The translations under genes were made by a program, and so were the position numbers. Shown in pieces: positions 1 through 9,300 of a stretch of 64,000 nt of DNA. Within the stretch, counting starts at the first letter, position 1, and every line of letters begins with the position of its first letter. The stretch comes from Planobispora longispora (GTDB lineage Bacteria; Actinomycetota; Actinomycetes; Streptosporangiales; Streptosporangiaceae), in contig NZ_BOOH01000039.1 in assembly GCF_016863135.1 (NCBI RefSeq), forward strand, positions 124,001 to 188,000, read 5' to 3'. The notes under the pieces are model-generated. The model was not told the origin of the DNA. It ran no database searches and was given only the letters and a program-made list of their open reading frames with translations.

Positions 1-607
1 CCATGGTCTCGGCCTCTCCGGGGACGATCCCGAAGAAGTCGGCGTCGAATCCGGCCACGTCGCCGAGGAAGCCGCCGTGGCGGGTGGTCCTGGCCAGGGC
101 CTCGGCCGTGCGCGGGGAGCCGTCGTCGAAGGCCTCCCACCGCCCCTCGGGCACCTGCCCGACCCCGTCCCCGCCGGTCATGAGCAGCCGCCAGAACTCC
201 TCCGGGCCGTGAACGGGCCCGGGCAGGCGGCAGCCGACGCCGATGACCGCGATCGGCTCGTCGTGGCGGGCGGGCCGTACGGCCGGCGGGGCGGGCGCCG
301 TACCGGACGGCAGGTCCCCCCGGCCGCGGGCCGCGCCGGATCCCGTGCCCTCCGCGGCGCGGGCCGCCCCGGCCGCCAGACCGCGGGCGAGGCGGTTGAT
401 CGTCGGATACTCCCAGACCAGCGTCGGTCCCAGTTCCCGGCCCAGCAGCGCCTCCAGCTCCCCCGCCACGGCGACCGCGTCACGCGAGGACAGCCCGAAC
501 TCCTCCAGGGGGCGGTCCGGGTCGACGGCGGAAAGGGGGGTCCGGCACCGGGTGGCGATCCGGTCCGTGAGGAAGCGACGGATCTCGTCTTCGCCGAGCA
601 GATCCAC
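1..607 (-). CDS. Pks13-like polyketide synthase, N-terminal ACP-KS (partial)
   Basis: About 202 residues are visible; the gene continues past the left edge. A GTG start at 607 follows GGGAG by seven bases. Residues 1-75 form an acyl carrier protein with the motif EFGLSSRDAV; the second serine (about residue 41) is the expected phosphopantetheine site. An Ala/Pro/Arg linker leads to a ketosynthase N-terminus at about residue 110 (PIAVIGVGCRLPGP, then GRWEAF and GFDADFFGI). An ACP placed before the first KS, the exact LSSRDAV sequence and the KS insertions match mycobacterial Pks13, which condenses two fatty chains into mycolic acid precursors. The FadD32-like ligase at 10609-12363 is the expected loading partner. 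Later domains (AT, second ACP, thioesterase) cannot be seen, so another ACP-first type I PKS remains possible. Confidence 0.85.
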   Translation of the reverse strand, partial: MDLLGEDEIRRFLTDRIATRCRTPLSAVDPDRPLEEFGLSSRDAVAVAGELEALLGRELGPTLVWEYPTINRLARGLAAGAARAAEGTGSGAARGRGDLPSGTAPAPPAVRPARHDEPIAVIGVGCRLPGPVHGPEEFWRLLMTGGDGVGQVPEGRWEAFDDGSPRTAEALARTTRHGGFLGDVAGFDADFFGIVPGEAETM

Positions 608-701
608 GGGCGTCTCCCAACGACAGCCGAAGTGATCGGTCAAACTACCGAGACCGAAAGGCGTAAAGGAGACCTGACAACCCACAATCCACCAGGGCGT
701 T

Positions 702-719
702 TTGTCACGATTGTGATAA
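702..719. promoter_or_regulatory. Imperfect palindrome between PKS and esterase
   Basis: The halves TTGTCACGA and TTGTGATAA are inverted repeats with seven of nine positions matching. The site lies 95 bp upstream of the PKS start and 145 bp upstream of the divergent esterase, in the most AT-rich part of the intergenic region. A shared operator is plausible; no regulator can be assigned. Confidence 0.35.
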
Positions 720-863
720 CGGCCACACATGCGCAGTGATTTGTCCGCGAGGCTCAAGCGACCCCGGTTCTTTCGTTGCGGACACGCATAGCCACCTGCC
801 GATCACCGGTCTACCCTCGCCTGCCACGGCCTTCTGTCGTCAGGCCGGATGGAGGGGAAAAGC

Positions 864-2027
864 ATGCGATCTGTCCGGCATGGACTCCTGGCGCTCGCGA
901 CCGCGGGAGCCGTCGGCCTCCCCGCGACGGCGGCGCAGGCGACCCCGGTCCGGCCCATGGGCCCGGCGGGCACGACAGGCGCCGCCCAGCAGGCGCAGGA
1001 CCCGGTCCCCTCCACCGGGAAGAGTCCCTCGGGTCCCTGGCGGGCCGCGATGCCCGGCGGCGCGCGCGTGGTCGCCGAGAAGTGGCTCGGCCCGCGCACG
1101 CTGGACATCCTGATCTCCTCGCCGTCGGTCAACGCGATGTTGCCGGTCCGGCTGCTGCTGCCCCCGGGCTGGTCGAAGAAGGCCGAGCGCACCTGGCCGG
1201 TGCTCTATCTGCTCCACGGCGGTGCGGACAACTACACGTCGTGGACGAGGATGACCGGCGTCGAGGAGCTCACCGAGAACGTCGGCGCGATCGTCGTGAT
1301 GCCCGAGGCGGGTCGCGCCGGCAACTACAGCAACTGGTTCAACAAGGGTAAGGGCGGCCCTCCCGCCTGGGAGACCTTTCACACCTACGAGGTGCGCCGA
1401 CTGCTGGAGGTCGGCTACCGGGCCGGGACCCGCAGGGCCGTCGCGGGCCTGTCCATGGGGGCGTACGGATCCATCAAGTACGCCGCGCGCCACCCCGGCA
1501 TGTTCCGCTTCGCCGGCGCCTACAGCGGAGTCATGTCCACCCGCCTGCCCGGCATCCCCGACGTCATCATGAACGCCCAGGCGTCCGAGGGACAGGATCC
1601 CAAGGCCCTGTGGGGCGACCCGATCAGGAACGCCTCCGTCTGGCGGGCCAACGACCCCGCCCACCTGGCCAGGAACCTGCGCGGCGTGAGCATCTACATC
1701 TCCAGCGGCACCACCAGCCTGAACGGCGAACTCGACCCGCCCGGGACCCCCTGGCACCCGGCCCACCTGGGCGAGCCGGTCTCGGCCTACACCGCCAGGC
1801 ACCTGATCGCCAAGCTCCGGCTGTACGGCATCAAGCCGGTGGTGAACCTCTACAAGAACGGCACCCACAGCTGGCCGTACTGGGAGCGCGAGTTCAAGCG
1901 CTCCTTCCCCATGATCCTGAAGGCCCTCGGCGCGAAGCGCTCCTCCCCGGAGAGCGAGGCGCAGGACGAGCAGGATCCCCCGTCCTCGTCCGAGCCCGAG
2001 GGCCGGGAGTGGAGCCCGCTGGACTAG
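864..2027 (+). CDS. Secreted antigen-85-like esterase/acyltransferase
   Basis: A 387-residue alpha/beta hydrolase. The ATG at 864 follows GGAGGGG by six bases and is preferred to an in-frame ATG at 849. Residues 1 to about 26 are a Sec signal peptide (hydrophobic core, cleavage near TAAQA). The fold starts with LLLPPGW and VLYLLHGGADNYTSW (oxyanion region). The nucleophile elbow is GLSMGAYGS with Ser197, and the catalytic His is about residue 335 in GTHSWPYW. This layout is that of the esterase D/antigen 85 family, whose mycobacterial members transfer mycolates to trehalose and arabinogalactan. The C-terminal 40 residues are acidic and look disordered. Divergence from a Pks13-like gene suggests extracellular acyl transfer; a plain secreted esterase is the alternative. 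Confidence 0.8.
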   Translation: MRSVRHGLLALATAGAVGLPATAAQATPVRPMGPAGTTGAAQQAQDPVPSTGKSPSGPWRAAMPGGARVVAEKWLGPRTLDILISSPSVNAMLPVRLLLPPGWSKKAERTWPVLYLLHGGADNYTSWTRMTGVEELTENVGAIVVMPEAGRAGNYSNWFNKGKGGPPAWETFHTYEVRRLLEVGYRAGTRRAVAGLSMGAYGSIKYAARHPGMFRFAGAYSGVMSTRLPGIPDVIMNAQASEGQDPKALWGDPIRNASVWRANDPAHLARNLRGVSIYISSGTTSLNGELDPPGTPWHPAHLGEPVSAYTARHLIAKLRLYGIKPVVNLYKNGTHSWPYWEREFKRSFPMILKALGAKRSSPESEAQDEQDPPSSSEPEGREWSPLD

Positions 2028-2061
2028 GGCGCGCCTTCCGGGCCGCCCGGCCGGGACGCGT

Positions 2062-2094
2062 CGCCCCGAAGCGCCTCAGGCGGTCTTCGGGGCG
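2062..2094. terminator. Hairpin terminator between convergent genes
   Basis: Perfect 10-bp arms CGCCCCGAAG and CTTCGGGGCG enclose a further CGCC/GGCG stem. It sits between the stops of the esterase (2027) and the secreted protein (2102), so it can serve both. There is no T-tract, as is common in actinomycetes. Confidence 0.75.
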
Positions 2095-2101
2095 GCGGTC
2101 C

Positions 2102-3475
2102 TCAGGCCGTGGTGAGATACACGTGGCCGAAGACCTCGGCGAACTTCTTGAGGTCGGCGGCGGTGTCCGTCTCGGGCGTGGCCGGGTTGTAGACGGCGGC
2201 CATCCGGCGCTGGATCGGGCCGAGCTTCTTCAGGGCGTCCCAGGCGGTCAGGTGCTTGACGCCGCCCTGGGCGTCCTGGACCCGGGTCCAGAGGTTGACC
2301 TGCTGGGCCCCGCCGTCCATGACCGGGGCGGAGACTCCGGCGGCGACCTCGTCGGTGGCGACGTCGCCGACCAGGCCGGTCTCCTCGGCGGCGATCTGAG
2401 CCAGCACGTCCCAGGCGCGGGCGCGGACCTGGATCCACTGGTTGCGCTGGGCCGCCTCGGCGTCGATCTTCCAGGTCTCGTAGCCGCCGCGGAACAGGCC
2501 GCTGTCCAGGGAGATCTGGTCGACGCCCCCGCCGGCCAGGTAGAGCTCGATCTTCTCGGGGGCGAGCAGCGGGTACCGCTTGGCCATCTCTGCCTTGCAC
2601 GCCTCCTCGGCGCCGCACGCGAACTCGGGCACGACCGTGTGCACGCCCAGCTGCTTGCCGGGGGCCGCCTGGCGGAGCGCGCCGGACGCGCCCGCGACGA
2701 AGGCGGTTATCTCCTCCTGCGTCGTGAACGTCGTGTTGTAGCCGAGCTGCGCGGTGAACCGGATGCCGGCCACCTCGGGCCGCGCGGCCAGCGCGCCGAT
2801 CCGCTTGACGGCCGCGGCGAAGGCCGCCGGGCCCGCCTTCCAGTCGTCGGCCAGCTCGGTGTCGATCCAGACGCGCAGGCCGGTGGCCCGCGCGGCGGTG
2901 ACGGCCTGCCCCGCCGGGGTCTGCGCCGCGGCGGCGACCTCCTGCGCGGTGGGCGGCCGCGTCCCGGTCGCCACGGAGGGCTGGGTCACGGTGGAGGACC
3001 GGTTCGCCGTCGATCCCGGCCCGGTGAAGCTGCCGTCGTCGGGCACCGGGGACCCGCTCTCCCCGCCCTGGTCGTGCCCGTCGACCGAGCACCGCTGACC
3101 GGCCTCGCACTCGGGCGTGCCGCCGTCCTCGGCGCCCTCCGGCGCGGGAGAGCCGTCGTCCCCGACGGTCCCGTCGCCTCCCGGATCCTCGGGGCAGGAG
3201 ACCCCGGGGTCGGAGCAGTTGGAGAACAGCCCGGGGTACGGGGTCGACTCCTTCATGTTGGCGCCGTCGTCGGCCAGCCAGAACAGCGCGGTGCCGAGTG
3301 CCTCTTCGGGCCGGTGCATCCAGGTGCACTGGACGAAGGCCGGGGTGTCCGCACCCAGCAGATCACGGCAGTCGTCGGCGTTGTCCTGGGAGTAGGCCGC
3401 CCCGACGGGAGCCACGACGCCGATCAGCGCGAACACGGAGCCGACGGCGGCGACTCGCCGCAGATTCAGTCGCAT
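2102..3475 (-). CDS. Secreted protein of unknown function
   Basis: A 457-residue protein with a clear signal peptide (MRLNLRRVAAVGSVFALIGV, cleavage near AAYSQ). ATG at 3475 with GGGGAG seven bases upstream is preferred over the adjoining GTG at 3478. Mature residues 20 to about 150 are Gly/Asp/Ser-rich with six or more cysteines (CRDLL, CTW, CSDPGVSC, CEAGQRC), suggesting disulphides. Residues of about 165-457 look like an alternating alpha/beta barrel (GLRVWIDTEL, GIRFTAQLGYN, LGVHTVVPEFACG, DQISLDSG). I recognise no family motif or catalytic set with certainty; a glycoside-hydrolase-like barrel is a guess. It lies downstream of the glycosyltransferase on the same strand after a 95-bp gap, so it may belong to the lipid locus. 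Confidence 0.75.
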   Translation of the reverse strand: MRLNLRRVAAVGSVFALIGVVAPVGAAYSQDNADDCRDLLGADTPAFVQCTWMHRPEEALGTALFWLADDGANMKESTPYPGLFSNCSDPGVSCPEDPGGDGTVGDDGSPAPEGAEDGGTPECEAGQRCSVDGHDQGGESGSPVPDDGSFTGPGSTANRSSTVTQPSVATGTRPPTAQEVAAAAQTPAGQAVTAARATGLRVWIDTELADDWKAGPAAFAAAVKRIGALAARPEVAGIRFTAQLGYNTTFTTQEEITAFVAGASGALRQAAPGKQLGVHTVVPEFACGAEEACKAEMAKRYPLLAPEKIELYLAGGGVDQISLDSGLFRGGYETWKIDAEAAQRNQWIQVRARAWDVLAQIAAEETGLVGDVATDEVAAGVSAPVMDGGAQQVNLWTRVQDAQGGVKHLTAWDALKKLGPIQRRMAAVYNPATPETDTAADLKKFAEVFGHVYLTTA

Positions 3476-3570
3476 CACGGAACTCCCCGGTAAAGCCGGT
3501 CAAAATCCGACTCGACCTTACCCAGCGCACCACTGTCCGAACAGGTTCGGTAAGGAATTCGTCAAAAACG

Positions 3571-4788
3571 TCACGCCTCCAGGGCCTCGCACGCCCGGGC
3601 CACCCCGTCCTCGGCCCGCAGCCGCTCGCCCAGGCGCGCCGCCGTCGCCCGCATCCCCTCATCCCGCACGGCCCGCGCCACCCGCCAGGTCAGCGCCGCC
3701 GCCGTGAGCCTGCGCACCGGCAACGGCGCCGGCCCGGCTCCCAGCGCCGCCACCCGGGCGCCCCAGAACGGCTGATCGGAGAAGAACGGGCAGACCACTC
3801 CCGGCACCCCGGCCCGCAGCGCCGTCCCGGTCGTCCCGGCGCCCCCGTGGTGCACCACGGCCGCCGTCCTGGGGAACAGCCACGCGTGATCCGTGTCGCC
3901 GGCCGCGAACATGTCATCCGCCCCGCCGTACGGCAGGCCCTGGAGCACGCCGCGCACCCCGGCCGCGCGCAGGGCCGCCACCACGGTCCCGGCGGTCGCC
4001 GCCGGATCGCCCGGGACCATGCTGCCGAAGCCCACGTAGACCGGGGGCGGCCCGGCCGCGAGGAACGCCTCCAGCTCCGGCGGCGGACTCCACCCGCGCC
4101 GCAGGAACCAGTAGCCGGTCAGATGCACGTGCCCCGGCCAGTCCCCGGGACGGCCCACGACCGACGGGCTCACCCCGCACAACACCGGCACGCCGCCGGA
4201 CCGCGCCCGCCGGAAGGGGTCCCCCCGCATCGGGCCGAGCCCGAAGACCCGGCCCCGCAGGCGGTTCACCATCCGGCCCAGCAGCAGCCAGCTCAGCCGC
4301 TCGACGAGCGCGTAACTGCCCCGGTTGCCCCAGCCGCCGAGCGTGCGCAGGGGGACCAGCGGGTTGGGGAAGGCCCGGGTGGGCTCGCTGGGCTGGAAGT
4401 GCAGCAGCGCGTACGGCATGCCGTACCGCTCGGAGAGGTGATGCCCGAGCCCGCCCAGCGCCGGGGCGAGCACCAGGTCCGCATCGGCGCAGGCCGCGTC
4501 CACCTCGGTGACGAGCCGCTCGGCGAGCGGCTCCACGACTCTGCGGAAGCCCCGGACGAACCCGGCGGGCCCGCTCCGCAGCCACGCCTGCCCCTCCTCG
4601 GACTCCACGATCTTCAACGGGTCCACGCTGATCGGGGCGTGCTCCAGGCCCGCCTCCCCGACCAGTCCGCCGTACCGCCCGGCCGCGACGACCGTCACCC
4701 GATGACCGCGCGCCACGAGCCCGGCCCCCAGCGCCACGCACGGCTGGGTGTCGCCTCGCGAGCCGAACGCCAGGATCGCGATCCTCAT
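3571..4788 (-). CDS. GT1-family glycosyltransferase
   Basis: A 405-residue GT-B enzyme. The N-terminal acceptor domain opens with MRIAILAFGSRGDTQPCVALG, as in MGT/UGT and sterol or phenolic-glycolipid glycosyltransferases. The nucleotide-sugar signature is in the C-terminal half: VYVGFGSM near residue 250 and HHGGAGTTGTALRAGVP near residues 308-325. No signal peptide is seen; the cytoplasmic face of the membrane is the likely site. Its ATG overlaps the stop of the MFS gene by four bases (ATGA), so the two are translationally coupled. In context it probably adds a sugar to the lipid made or moved by the PKS/FAAL/MmpL system. Sugar and acceptor cannot be read from sequence; an antibiotic or macrolide glycosyltransferase is the alternative. 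Confidence 0.85.
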   Translation of the reverse strand: MRIAILAFGSRGDTQPCVALGAGLVARGHRVTVVAAGRYGGLVGEAGLEHAPISVDPLKIVESEEGQAWLRSGPAGFVRGFRRVVEPLAERLVTEVDAACADADLVLAPALGGLGHHLSERYGMPYALLHFQPSEPTRAFPNPLVPLRTLGGWGNRGSYALVERLSWLLLGRMVNRLRGRVFGLGPMRGDPFRRARSGGVPVLCGVSPSVVGRPGDWPGHVHLTGYWFLRRGWSPPPELEAFLAAGPPPVYVGFGSMVPGDPAATAGTVVAALRAAGVRGVLQGLPYGGADDMFAAGDTDHAWLFPRTAAVVHHGGAGTTGTALRAGVPGVVCPFFSDQPFWGARVAALGAGPAPLPVRRLTAAALTWRVARAVRDEGMRATAARLGERLRAEDGVARACEALEA

Positions 4789-6305
4789 CGGAGGCTCACC
4801 AGGCTGACGGCGGCTCCGGCCGCGACGAGCGCGGCGGCGGTGAGCAGGCCGGTGGAGTAACCGGCGGTGAAAGTCGCGGAGCCGCTGACGATCACCCCGA
4901 TGAGCGCGATGCCGAACAGCCCCGAGACCTCACGCGCGACGCTGAACACGCCGCCCGCGACGCCCGCCCGCGTCTCCGGCACCGCGCCCAGCACGGCCGA
5001 GCCCAGCGGCATGGTCAGCGCCGAGCCGATCCCGATCACGCACACGGCGGGAAGCAGCTCCGCCCAGCCGTCCCCCGGCCGCAGGAACGCCACCGCGACC
5101 ATGCCCGCCGCCACCAGGACCAGTCCCAGGGCGACCGTGCGGCTCGCGCCGAGACGGCCCTCCAGCGCCGGGACCAGCGGCGTGACCACGACGACGAGCA
5201 GGGCCAGCGGCACGAAGGCCAGGCCCGAGGCCGTCGGGCTGAAACCGAGGACCCCCTGGAGGAACAGTGCCGTGAAGAAGAACACGCCGTTGACGCCGAG
5301 ACCCCAGAGCACCTGGGCGACCACCCCGCCGGTGAACGCCCGCGCCCGGAACAGCTCCAGATCGACCATCGGATCGCGGCCGAGCCGCTCCACCGCGACG
5401 AAGACGACCGCCGTGACCGCGCTGACCGCCAGCGCGGCCAGGATCACCGGCGAGGTCCAGCCCAGCTCGGCCCCGAAGGTCAGCCCGAACGTCCCGGCCG
5501 AGAGCACGACGACCGAGGCCGCGACCCCGGGGACGTCCACGCGGGCGGCCGTGTCGTCACGGGATTCAGGTACGGCGACGGCCGCGAGGGCGATCACCGC
5601 GGCGCCGAGGGGAACGTTGAGCAGGAAGACCCAGCTCCAGTGGGCGTGCTGGGTGAGGTAGCCGCCGACCACCGGGCCGAGGGCGAGCGCGCCCGCGCCG
5701 GAGGCCATCCAGACGGCGACGCCGACCGACCGTCGCCGGTCGTCGTTGCCGACGGAGACGACGGCCAGCATCGCGGGCAGGATCAGCGCGGCCCCGCATC
5801 CCTGGACCAGACGCGCCGCGACCAGGGCGCCCGCCGAACCGGCCAGCCCCGCGGCGAGGGACGCCAGCGTGAAGACCACGAGCCCGGCGAGGAGCACCTT
5901 GCGGCGGCCGTACACGTCGGCCAGGCGGCCCCCGGCGAGCATCAGCCCGGCGAAGGTCAGGACGTACCCGGTGACGACCCATTCGAGGGTCGCCAGCGAC
6001 GCGCCCAGCTCGGTCTGGATGGTGGGCAGAGCGACCGTGACGACCGTGTTGTCCAGGGTCGTCACGAACCCCGCCAGCCCGACGACCAGCAACAACAACG
6101 CACGCCGGACCGGCGGCGGGCCCGCGCGGGTTCGCCCGGCGGGGACCTGCCCCGCGCCGTTCGGCTCGACGGGGACCTGCCCCGCGTGAGTTTGCTCGGT
6201 GGGGACCTGCCCCGTGTGGGTTCGCCCAGCGGGGACCTGTCCCACGCGATTCGGCTTGGCGGGAACCGATACCGGGTCGGCCGGTCCCGCGGCGAGGTCG
6301 CTCAC
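4785..6305 (-). CDS. MFS transporter, DHA2 (14-TM) type
   Basis: About 506 residues. The GTG at 6305 overlaps the MmpL stop (GTGA) and is preceded by GAGGTGG, so it is chosen over an upstream ATG at 6329. Residues 1 to about 62 are a hydrophilic tail built of a 10-residue repeat (GQVPAGRTHT, GQVPTEQTHA and so on). TM1 starts at ALLLLVVGLAGFVTTLDNTVV; motif C-type LDNTVVTVALPTI, motif A GGRLADVYGRRKVLLAG and RLVQGCGAALILPA are typical of DHA2 drug/H+ antiporters such as EmrB/LfrA relatives. Fourteen hydrophobic segments fit the length. It is coupled to MmpL upstream and the glycosyltransferase downstream, so it may export or flip a glycolipid intermediate; general drug efflux is the alternative. 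Confidence 0.85.
   Translation of the reverse strand: MSDLAAGPADPVSVPAKPNRVGQVPAGRTHTGQVPTEQTHAGQVPVEPNGAGQVPAGRTRAGPPPVRRALLLLVVGLAGFVTTLDNTVVTVALPTIQTELGASLATLEWVVTGYVLTFAGLMLAGGRLADVYGRRKVLLAGLVVFTLASLAAGLAGSAGALVAARLVQGCGAALILPAMLAVVSVGNDDRRRSVGVAVWMASGAGALALGPVVGGYLTQHAHWSWVFLLNVPLGAAVIALAAVAVPESRDDTAARVDVPGVAASVVVLSAGTFGLTFGAELGWTSPVILAALAVSAVTAVVFVAVERLGRDPMVDLELFRARAFTGGVVAQVLWGLGVNGVFFFTALFLQGVLGFSPTASGLAFVPLALLVVVVTPLVPALEGRLGASRTVALGLVLVAAGMVAVAFLRPGDGWAELLPAVCVIGIGSALTMPLGSAVLGAVPETRAGVAGGVFSVAREVSGLFGIALIGVIVSGSATFTAGYSTGLLTAAALVAAGAAVSLVSLR
6131..6270. repeat. 30-bp tandem repeat in the MFS gene
   Basis: The block GGGGACCTGCCCC recurs at 6141, 6171, 6201 and 6231, with a degenerate fifth copy at 6261, at exactly 30-bp spacing. 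It encodes the 10-residue GQVP repeat at the MFS N-terminus. The exact in-frame period suggests copy-number slippage without loss of frame. Confidence 0.85.
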
Positions 6306-9300
6306 TCGTCCACCTCGACCCACATCCATCCGGATCCATCCGGCTTGGGCCGTACGACCCGGGTGGTCCGCCGTTCCACGGCCGCCCAGCCACCGGCCCG
6401 CTCCGGTCGACGGGACGCGGGTTCGGGTTGCGGCGCGGGCCCCGGCCGGGCGGCGGGCGCGGGCGCCGGTACCGGTTGCGGAGCAGCCTGCGGTATGGCC
6501 GCGGGGTGCTCTTCGACCACCGGCGCGGCGACCGGCTGCGGGACGACCGCCGCGTCGGCCGAGGGCTGGAACACCGGCGGCGGCGCGACCGGGGGCTGAA
6601 CGACCGGGGGCCGGGTGGGCGGAGGTTGAGTGACCAACGGCGGGACGACCGGGGGCGGGACGACCGGAGGCTGAACGGGTGGGGGTGGCGCAGCCGGAAG
6701 CCGGGTGACCGGGGGCGGCACGACCGGAGGCGGGGCAGGTGGAGGTGGCGCAGCCGGAAGCTGGACGGGCTGCGCGTAGGCGACGGGCTGCGAGGCTTCC
6801 GGCTGAGCGACGACCGGGGGCAGCGCGATGGCCCGTACTTCTTCGACCGGTTCCGGATCGACTCCGGGGGGTCCGGTGATCGGAACGATCCGCTTGCCGC
6901 GCTGCGGCCGCACCGGCGGCTCCAGCTGGTCGATGAGGTGGTTGCTGATCCCCGGCCTGCTCCGCGCATGGCGTGCGTCCTCGGCATCCGCCTCGGAGCC
7001 GCTCGCGCGCGACACCGGAGCGGGAAGCGCGGGGCGCGCCTCGGGGGCGGGACGCGAAGGCGCCTCAGGGGCCGGGACCGGGGGCGGGGCGGGAAGCGGG
7101 TGGACCGCGGGCACATTCGGCGGTTGCGGCGGCGCCGCAGGCACAACAGGCGGCTGCGCGTGAACGACAGGCGCGGCTGGCGGTGGTGAGGGCGCAGCGG
7201 GCGGTTGCGGCGGCGCCGCAGGTGCTACAGGCGGCTGCGCGTGGATGACAGGTACGGCTGGCGGGGGCGCAGCGGGCGGGGCCGGTGGTCGTGGTTGGGC
7301 CGGGGGTGCAGTGGGGGGGTGGCCGTGTTCCCGCGGCGTCAGGTTCTGGGGGGCGGGGTGGGACGGTGGGACGGGGTCCTCCTCGTCCACCTCGGCCCAG
7401 TGCCAGCCGGGGGCGTTCACGTTCGGCTTGACGACCTTCTTCTTCCGGCCGCGCGCCGGACCGGCCGGAGCCGTCGGGGCGGCATGCTCCGCGGCCGTGG
7501 GACGGGGCTCGGGCTGGGGGGACGGAACCGGCGGCGTGGGTTCGGGACTGTAAGCCTGTGACATGAGCTCCGAGGCAGGGTGGAGGGAAGCCGAGGCGTC
7601 GGACGGCGCGACGGTGTAGGGGTCCGGCTGCTGCCGGGACGGAGGTCTGGGACCGGTGTAGGGCTGAAGCCCGTTGGCGGGCACGAGCCCCGCGGAGCCG
7701 TTGGCGGGAAACGGACCGGGAACGCCGTTGGAAAAACCGGGGTCGGCTGCCGCGGGAACACCGGTGGACGCGAGGTCGGACATGAGGTCGGACGCGGCAT
7801 CCGGTGCGGGACGGGGTGCGGCGCCGGGTTCGGGATCGATTCCGGGATCGGACGCGTGATCGGGCATCCCACTGGTCGCCGCCACGGGCACGCCGTTACG
7901 ACCGGGTCTGTACGGATCGTGATGAGCGGATCCGGACAGACCGCCGCGAGCGAGGCCGGGCAGATCATCGTGAACGAGTTCGGGCAGACCGCTGTGGGCG
8001 TGTCCTGGCAGATCATCGTGAACGAGGCCGGGCAGACCGCTGTGGGCGGGTCCAGGCAGACCGCCTTGAGCGGGAACGGGCAGGTCACCGGGGGCATGTC
8101 CGGGCGGACCGTCGTGAGCCGGGGTGGGCGGGTCACCCGGGGTGGGAGCGGGCTGACCGTCGGGGGTGTTGTGAACACCGTTGGAAGCGGCCGGGAGGGG
8201 GATGGCGGGGGTCCGGGGCGGCGGGAGGGACGCCTCCGGGCGGCGGGACCGGACGGCGCGGTGCGCGCCGGTTCCGGCGCCGATGCCGCGGCCGCGGCCC
8301 GTGCCGGCGGCGACCTCGCGCTCCACCGTCATGGAGGCCCCACCGGGAGGGAGCGCTCCAATGGGAAGGGCGTGCTCGCGGGGCTCACGGAGTTCGATCC
8401 GCCGGTGGAAGCTCCGCAGGCCGGCCGGCAGCCACCAGTTGGCGTTGCCCATCAGCCGCATCGTCGCGGGCACCAGCAGCGCCCGGACCAGCGTCGCGTC
8501 CACGACGATGGCCACGAACATGCCGACGCCGAGCATCTTCACCACGGTGATCCCGGCGGTGGAGAAGGCGGCGATGACCACCAGCAGCAGCAGGGCGGCG
8601 CTGGTGATCAGGCCGCCGGTCCGTTCCAGGCCGGCCGCCACGGCGGCGGTGTTGTCCCCGGTCCGCAGCCACTCCGCCCGCACCCTGCTGAGCAGGAACA
8701 GCTCGTAGTCCATCGACAGGCCGAACACCACCGCCAGGATCAGGACGGTGACGGTCGCCTCGATGGCTCCGGTCGGGGTGAACCCCAGCGGGCCCGCGAG
8801 GTTGCCGTCCTGGAACGCCCACACGATCACACCGAAGGACGCCCCCAGGGACAGGACGTTCATCAGGATCGCCTTGATCGGCAGCAGGATCGAGCCGAAC
8901 GCGGCGAACAGCAGCAGGCCGATCATCAGGCAGACGACCAGGGCGGTCCACGGCAGCGTGGCGGTCAGGCTGGCCTGGAGGTCGAGCTGCGCGGCGGTGG
9001 GCCCGCCGACGACCACGTCCCGGAAGTCGGGGTCGCGGGGCAGGTCGCGGATCTCTTCGACCAGCGCGCGGGCCTCGTCCGACATGGGGTCCTCGTCGTA
9101 GCGGACCGCGAGCCGTACCGCGCCGTTGTTCTGCGAGATGCCCGTGACGGCGACCCCGGTGACGTGGTCGAGCCCCTTGAGCCGGTCGGCGAAGGCCTTC
9201 ACGTCCAGCGGGCCGATCTCGGTGACGGGGCTGATCCCGGAGTTGCCGACCCCGACCGGGCCGACGCGCCCGCCCACCTCCGAGGGGAGCGCGCCCGGCG

